Shown here: positions 58,186 through 64,000 of the stretch, piece after piece
Position numbering within the stretch: the first letter of the stretch is position 1
How the letters are laid out: each line of letters opens with the position of its first letter
Assembly (NCBI RefSeq): GCF_964355755.1
Contig: NC_092670.1
Coordinates: forward strand, 24,353,795-24,417,794
Source of the DNA: Antedon mediterranea
Lineage: Eukaryota > Echinodermata > Crinoidea > Comatulida > Antedonidae
Direction of reading: 5' to 3'
DNA: 64,000 nt
Translations under genes and position numbers: made by a program
Notes under the pieces: generated by a model
Told to the model about the DNA's origin: nothing
The model's input: only the letters and a program-made list of their open reading frames with translations
The model's database searches: none

Positions 58186-58510
58186 ATTTACATACGATTT
58201 TATCAACGATTTTACAGGAAAAGGGGGTACAAATCTACATTAGAAATCGTTAAAATCTTCAATTTTTTTTAAAAGTTGAACAGAGTTCAACTTCAACGTT
58301 ACGATCGGTAAAACTGACTGACCAATCAAATAGTTCATAAATTACGTCATCATTGTCTGTGACAATTCTTATTTTTTACAACGCGACGATGTTTTTTGTG
58401 CTCTTTTAAAGTCTGACATACAAATAACAAGTGTAAGTAAAACTAAATTTTAATATAAAAACAATTTAATTTAATGTTGTCTTTATAGTTTAAAGAGTAG
58501 ATTAAGATAT
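58186..58510 (+). mobile_element. Non-autonomous DNA transposon body, third copy
   Basis: Matches 10115-10460 and 30235-31135, ending near GATATCAGCGAAAGC. The left end CAGGGGCGGATTTAGG is at 57539, with the Penelope fragment between. Confidence 0.55.
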
Positions 58511-59068
58511 CAGCGAAAGCTGGAAGCTTTGGCTCTCAGAGCAATTTCGGTTGTTTTAATAAGCTTACAGAGACATTTTTTACCTACTAAAATCTGAGTT
58601 ATGCAGAGAAATTATATAGTACAGTATTATGGAAGTTAGTAGTACTGATCATGAAATACAGCTTTATTGTTGCAAAAAAGTATATTATATTAGGCCCTTA
58701 AATAATTTCTTATCCTATAAACATAAAAAACAACTAGATTTAATTCGTCACTATGACGAATTATAGGTTATATGCATTGATTTAAATAAAGATAATTGAT
58801 TTTTAAAAGATATATTGATTGATTGATTTTCTCAGAATCTTTAATTATTTATAATAATTATATGATAGGACCTTGCTAACCGGTATCACAATCCGATCAA
58901 AGATCCATATGCGTATAATGTCATAAACCACATTTGTTGTTACATAATATAAAGACATAAGTTAATTTTTATCTAGATTTCATTATAAATCATGTGTATA
59001 ATCTATACACTAAGAAATAAATTTGAACAAACAATACGGATAATAAAAAAAAAATCTTATTTCGTTTC

Positions 59069-59133
59069 CCAAGGTGAGACTTGATCTCGGTACCTTGAAT
59101 GCCATAGACACGAGCACAGACCATCGAGCCATA
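59069..59133 (-). tRNA. tRNA-like module, unit 1
   Basis: The minus strand has an A-box-like TGGCTCGATGGTCTGTGC and a B-box-like GAGATCAAGTCTC about 43 nt later, as in tRNAs. Stems are poor, so it is a tRNA-derived pol III promoter rather than a working tRNA. Confidence 0.45.
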
Positions 59134-60482
59134 CACAACTGGCTAAAAGTTGTAGAAAAATTCCTCCGTGTATTTACTATGCAGTAACCACTTTGGTGCA
59201 AATAGATTATTACATACCGAAATGAATTATAATTTTTTACTATGATGACATCTTTAAAATGTAAACAAATGATGCACTGTCAAACTACATACTTTTAACT
59301 TGAATATATGAACTTTTGAAGGAAGAAAGTTAATGTTAAGTTTGTTATTTTGGCCTAAGAAAATGTCATAATTTGTTTTATTGTCGAAATTAATTTTTTT
59401 AAATTTAATATGCAATTAATGATGACTTAATCAACTTTTGTTCTTCTAATTTCATAATAAATCATACATTTGATACATACACTTCAAGAAAATGAAATAA
59501 AAAATAGGTGTTCCCCTGCATTCTGACGATATATATTAATTAAAAAATTTAGCATATTTTCACCATTTTGTTAACTTATACGTGCGTAGCCAGTCACTTT
59601 TGAAGTGCTCGTATAACGCAATTTCGAGTTGAAACCTGAATCAAATATGAGGATATTATTAAAGAAAGATTGTAAAACAGAAATCGGGCAAAAAGAGTGC
59701 GCATTAACGTTTAACGCGCAGTGCGCGTGCAAAAATCTGCGCACTCATGGCAATTTTGTAAACGCTTAAAATTGCCTGAAACGTACTCTAATTTCATCGA
59801 AAATAAATTTTGACAATTTTGAACATTTTAAGCGCGCGTACGCAAGCGTTATATGCGCTACGCACGTAATTGTATTGCCATATGATGAAATATGACCTGA
59901 AATTTATGAGTACCAAATTTTGTTTAATTGTGATTCATGCTTGTGAAGATATGATTACATACGTGGTTTCGTAAAATCGCGCGTAGACCGCGTAATTTTT
60001 GATTGCGCATCGTGAAAATATAACCACATCGATTCCTGGCCATAAGGAATATACTCTGAAAAATTGACTTAGATAGATGAAACTGATGCCAAGATAATTC
60101 ACGAACAAAATAGTGCTAAGGAAAGAATAAATAAACTAGATTTAATTCGTCACTATGACGAATTATAGGTTATATGCATTGATAATTAAAATAAAGATAA
60201 TTTATTTTTAAAAGATATTTTGATTCATTGATTTTCTCAGATTCTTTAAATAATATATAATATATGATAGGACCTTGCTAACGCGAATACAATAGCCGGT
60301 ATCACAATCCGATCAAAGATCCCTCTGCGTATAATGTCATAAACCACATTTGCTGTTACATAATAATAAAGACATAAGTTATTTTTTATCTAGATTTCAT
60401 TATAAATCATGTGTATAATATATACACTAAGAAATAAATTTGAACAAACAATACGGATAATAAAAAAAAATTTATTTCGTTT

Positions 60483-60546
60483 CCCAAGGTGAGACTCGAT
60501 CTCGGTACCTTGAGTGCCATAGACACGAGCACACACCACCGAGCCA
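60483..60546 (-). tRNA. tRNA-like module, unit 2
   Basis: Same layout as unit 1: TATGGCTCGGTGGTGTGTGC and GAGATCGAGTCTC. Confidence 0.45.
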
Positions 60547-61573
60547 TACACAACTGACTAAAAATTGTAGAAAAATTCCTCCGTGTATTTACTATGCAGT
60601 AACCACTTTGGTGCAGATAGATTATTACATACCGCAATGAATTATAATTTTTTACTATGATGACATCTCTAAAAATGTACAAAAATGATGCACTGTCAAA
60701 CTATATACTTTTAACTTTAATATATGAACTTTTGAAGGAAGAAAGTTAATGTTAAGTTTGTTATTTTGGCCTAAGAAAATGTCATAATTTGTTTGATTGT
60801 CGAAATGAATTTTTTTTAATTTAATATGCAATTAATTATGGCTTAATCAACTTTTGTTCTCTTAGTTTAATAATAAATCATACATAAGATACATACACTT
60901 CAAGAAAATGAAATAAAAAATATGTGTTCCCGAGCATTCTGACGATCTATATTAATTTTAAAATTTAGCATATTTTCACCATTTTGTTAACTTACACGTG
61001 CGTAGCCTGTCACTTTTGACGTGCTCGTATAAGGCAATTACGCGTTGAAAAGTGAATAAAATATGATGATATTATTAAAGAAAGGTTGTACAACCGAAAT
61101 CGGACAAAAAGAGTGCGCATTAACGTATAACGCGCAGTGCGCGTGCAAAAATCTGCGCACTCATGGCAATTTTTTAAACGCTTAAAATTGCCTGAAACGT
61201 ACTCTAATTTCATCGAAAATAAATTTTGACAATTTTGAACATTTTAAGCGCGCGTACGCAAGCGTTATATGCGCTACGCACGTAATTGTATTGCCATATG
61301 ATGAAATATGACCTGAAATTTATGAGTACCAAATTTTGTTTAATTGTGATTCATGCTTGTGAAGATATGATTACAAACGTGATTTCGTAAAATCGCGCGT
61401 AGACCGCGTAATTTTTGATTACGCATCGTGAAAATATAACCACATCGATTCCTGGCCATAAGGAATATACTCTGAAAAATTGACTTAGATAGATGAAACT
61501 GATATCAAGATAATTCACGGACAAAATAGTGCTAAGGAAAGAATAAATAAATAAAGATTTTGACAGAATCAAG

Positions 61574-61603
61574 AGGTTATATGCATGATAATGCATATAA
61601 CCT
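61574..61603. repeat. Perfect 13-bp inverted repeat at a unit junction
   Basis: AGGTTATATGCAT, GATA, ATGCATATAACCT. It is an inverted copy of the unit's opening sequence and lies in about 78 extra bp present only in unit 2. Confidence 0.8.
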
Positions 61604-61948
61604 AACTAGATTTAATTCGTCACTATGACGAATTATAGGTTATATGCATTGATTTAAATAAAGATAATTGATTTTTAAAAGATATATTGATTGATTGATT
61701 TTCTCAGAATCTTTAATTATTTATAATATATGATAGGACCTTGCTAACGCGAACACCATAGCCGGTATCACAATCCGATCAAAGATCCTTCTGCGTATAA
61801 TGTCATAAACCGCATTTGTTGTTACATAATAATAAAGACATAAAGTAACTTTTTATCTAGATTTCATTATAAATCATGTGTATAATCTATACACTAAGAA
61901 ATAAATTTGAACAATACGGATAATAAAAAAAAAATCTTATTTCGTTTT

Positions 61949-62012
61949 CCAAGGTGAGACTCGAACTCGGTACCTTGAATGCCATTGACACGAGCACAGA
62001 CCATCGAGCCAT
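61949..62012 (-). tRNA. tRNA-like module, unit 3
   Basis: The best B box of units 1-3: GAGTTCGAGTCTC, with TGGCTCGATGGTCTGTGC upstream. Confidence 0.5.
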
Positions 62013-63190
62013 ACACAACTGACTAAAAGTTGGAGAAAAATTCCTCCGTGTATTTACTATGCAGTAACCACTTTGGTGCAGATAGATTATTACATACCGC
62101 AATGAATTAAAATGTTTTACTATGATGACATCTTTAAAAATTTAAAAAAATGATGCACTGTCAAGCTATATACTTTTAACTTTAATATATGAACTTCTTA
62201 AGGAAGAAAGTTAACGTTAAGTTTGTTATTTTGGCCTAAGAAAATGTTATAATTTGTTTGATTGTCGAAATTAATTTTGTTAAATTTAATATGCCATTAA
62301 TGATGACTTAATCAACTTTTGTTCTTCTAATTTCATAATAAATCATACATATGATACATACACTTCAAGAAAATTAAATAAAAAATAGGTGTTCCCGAGC
62401 ATTCTAACGATATATATTAATTTTAAAATTTAGCATATTTTCACCATTTTGTTAACTTACACGTGCGTAGCCCGTCACTTTTGACGTGCTCGTATAACGC
62501 TGTTTCGCGTTGAAAAGTGAATAAAATATGATGATGTTATTAAAGAAAGGTTATACAACAGTAATCGGACACAAACAGTACGCATTAACGTTTGACGCGC
62601 AGTGCGCGTGCAAAAATCTGCGCAGTCACGGCAATTTTTTAAACGCTTAAAATTGCCTGAAACGTACTCTAATTTCATCGAAAATAAATTCTGTCAATTT
62701 TCAACATTTTAAGCGCGCGTACGCATGCGTTATATGCGCTACGCACGTAATTGTATTGCCATATGATGAAATATGACCTGAAATTTATGAGTACCAAATT
62801 TTGTTTAAAAGTGATTCATGTTTGTGAAGATATGATTACAAACGTGATTTCGTTAAATCGCGCGTAGACCGCGTAATTTTTGAATGCGCATCGTGAAAAC
62901 ATAACCACATCGATTCCTGGCCATAAGGAATATACTCTGAAAAATTGACTTAGATAGATGAAACTGATGCCAAGATAATTCACGGACAAATAGTGCTAAG
63001 GAAAGAATAAATAAATAACTAGATCTGTAACTCGTCACTTGAGGACGAGTTTGGTTATCCGCCCGTAACAAAACGTATCTTGCGCATTCAAGTACCTTTC
63101 AATCATGACTTTTCCAAAAAGTAGCCTATTCGAAATTAAAACTGCCCTTTCATTGTAATAACCAAATAAATCCTTTTATTTAATTGTTTT

Positions 63191-63254
63191 CCCGTGACGG
63201 GATTCGATCCCGGTACCTCTGATACCAAAGTCGATGGCACTACACATCGAGCCA
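63191..63254 (-). tRNA. tRNA-like module, unit 4
   Basis: TGGCTCGATGTGTAGTG and GGGATCGAATCCC, with a possible anticodon arm TGCCA TCGACTT TGGTA and a paired T stem. It folds better than the other modules although the surrounding unit is more diverged. Confidence 0.5.
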
Positions 63255-64000
63255 TATGAGCACCTGCTGAAGAGAATCCGAAGAAAGTTAACTCGTCCAT
63301 TCGGTATGTCGTGACCCACTCGATGCAAATAGATTATTACTTACCAAACTAAATCATAATTTTCACTATGATGAAATCTTCACAAATTTTAAACAGTGAC
63401 ATATTATGAAAGTGCACACTTGAAAGTTTTATATATTAACATGTGAAGAAAAAAGATAAACGTTATGTTTATTGTTTTGCTCTTTGAAAATGTTATTGTT
63501 TGTTTAATGATAAAAATTTCAAAAATTATATTTAATATGCAAATAATGTAGCCATCAAACACGTTTTAACATTCAACACTATAATAAATCAGACCTATGA
63601 TTCATACACTGCAAGAAAATAAAATAAAAAATAGGGGTAACCTTGCATTCTGATGACCTGTATCGTTTTTAAAAGTATACATATTTTGCAACATTTTCAC
63701 AATTTTTTAACATTTTACGTGCGCAACCAGTCATGTTTAACGTGCTCGTAGAACGCCATTTGAAGTTGAAAAGTGAATAAAATAACGTAAAATTGTTAAC
63801 CAAAGATTGAAAAACACAAATCGTGCAAAAGAAATGTTCATACGTGTTTCCTGCGCCGTGCGCGCGTAAAAATGTGCGCACCTGGTGGCAATTTTTCAAA
63901 CGCTTAAAATGACCTGAATCGTGCTCTAATTTAATCAGAAATTGATTTAGAGCATTTTAAAATTTCAAACGCCGTTTACTCGCCCACTTTCCAATGTTAC

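Larger units (their letters stand above)
58734..64000. repeat. Tandem array of about 1.4-kb units with tRNA-like modules
   Basis: Units begin at 58734, 60136, 61616 and 63019 (spacing 1402, 1480 and 1403). Each opens with a CTAGATTTAATTCGTCACTA hairpin segment. Inside are a tRNA-like module, a GTGCGCATTAACGTTTAACG block, AAGCGCGCGTACGCAAGCGT and TTCCTGGCCATAAGGAATAT. Units 1 to 3 are very similar; unit 4 is diverged and runs off the window. The family also has single copies at 18780-19260 and 24118-24738. Short open frames within units are not supported as genes. Confidence 0.85.

Noticed and set aside
59010-62102. Repeated 63-91 codon frames on the minus strand in each array unit
   Set aside because: They run through the tRNA-like module, differ in length between units because of small indels, and contain no recognisable motif.

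Overview
This is an AT-rich, intron-containing animal genome window packed with mobile elements. It looks like a marine invertebrate deuterostome, perhaps an echinoderm. The support is indirect: a relaxin-receptor-like leucine-rich-repeat GPCR pair, Gmr1-like LTR elements, foldback elements and many TAGGCC-rich stretches. I cannot name the species.

The only clear host genes are two tandem paralogues on the minus strand that encode leucine-rich-repeat (LRR) GPCRs of the LGR/relaxin-receptor/GRL101 type. Gene B (37920-52211) appears intact: a signal-peptide exon, a Cys-rich LRR N-cap exon, nine 72-bp exons each coding one 24-residue LRR, and one exon for the hinge and the seven-transmembrane (7TM) domain. 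The phases agree throughout, giving about 629 residues. Gene A (12541-28936) has the same plan, but its 7TM exon is split by a young Ty3/gypsy (Gmr1-like) LTR retrotransposon and its DRY motif reads NRA. A relict third exon 1 (10531-10578) shows the array was once larger.

Layout. 1-6.4 kb: a TIR element with TTAA target sites, invaded by a truncated Gmr1-like element. 6.4-10.5 kb: two opposed LINE fragments and a DNA-transposon end. 10.5-29.4 kb: gene A with its retrotransposon, a minisatellite and degraded LRR exons. 29.4-31.6 kb: tRNA-like repeats and another DNA-transposon copy. 31.65-34.7 kb: a foldback-type element carrying a decayed LINE. 34.7-52.7 kb: gene B with MITEs, a 5S-rRNA-like sequence, LINE pieces and a 4.2-kb foldback array inside a decayed LRR exon. 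53.5-58.5 kb: a second copy of the 6.4-10.5 kb LINE block plus a Penelope-like fragment. 58.7-64 kb: a tandem array of about 1.4-kb units, each with a tRNA-like module.

The main biological theme is a modular receptor locus. Every LRR exon is 72 bp with phase-2 ends, so exons can be gained or lost without breaking the frame, and near-identical exon-plus-intron units of about 330 bp show recent gain. Transposons are meanwhile inactivating one paralogue. Comparing the two paralogues supplies empty sites for several insertions. All calls come from reading the sequence; no database search was run.
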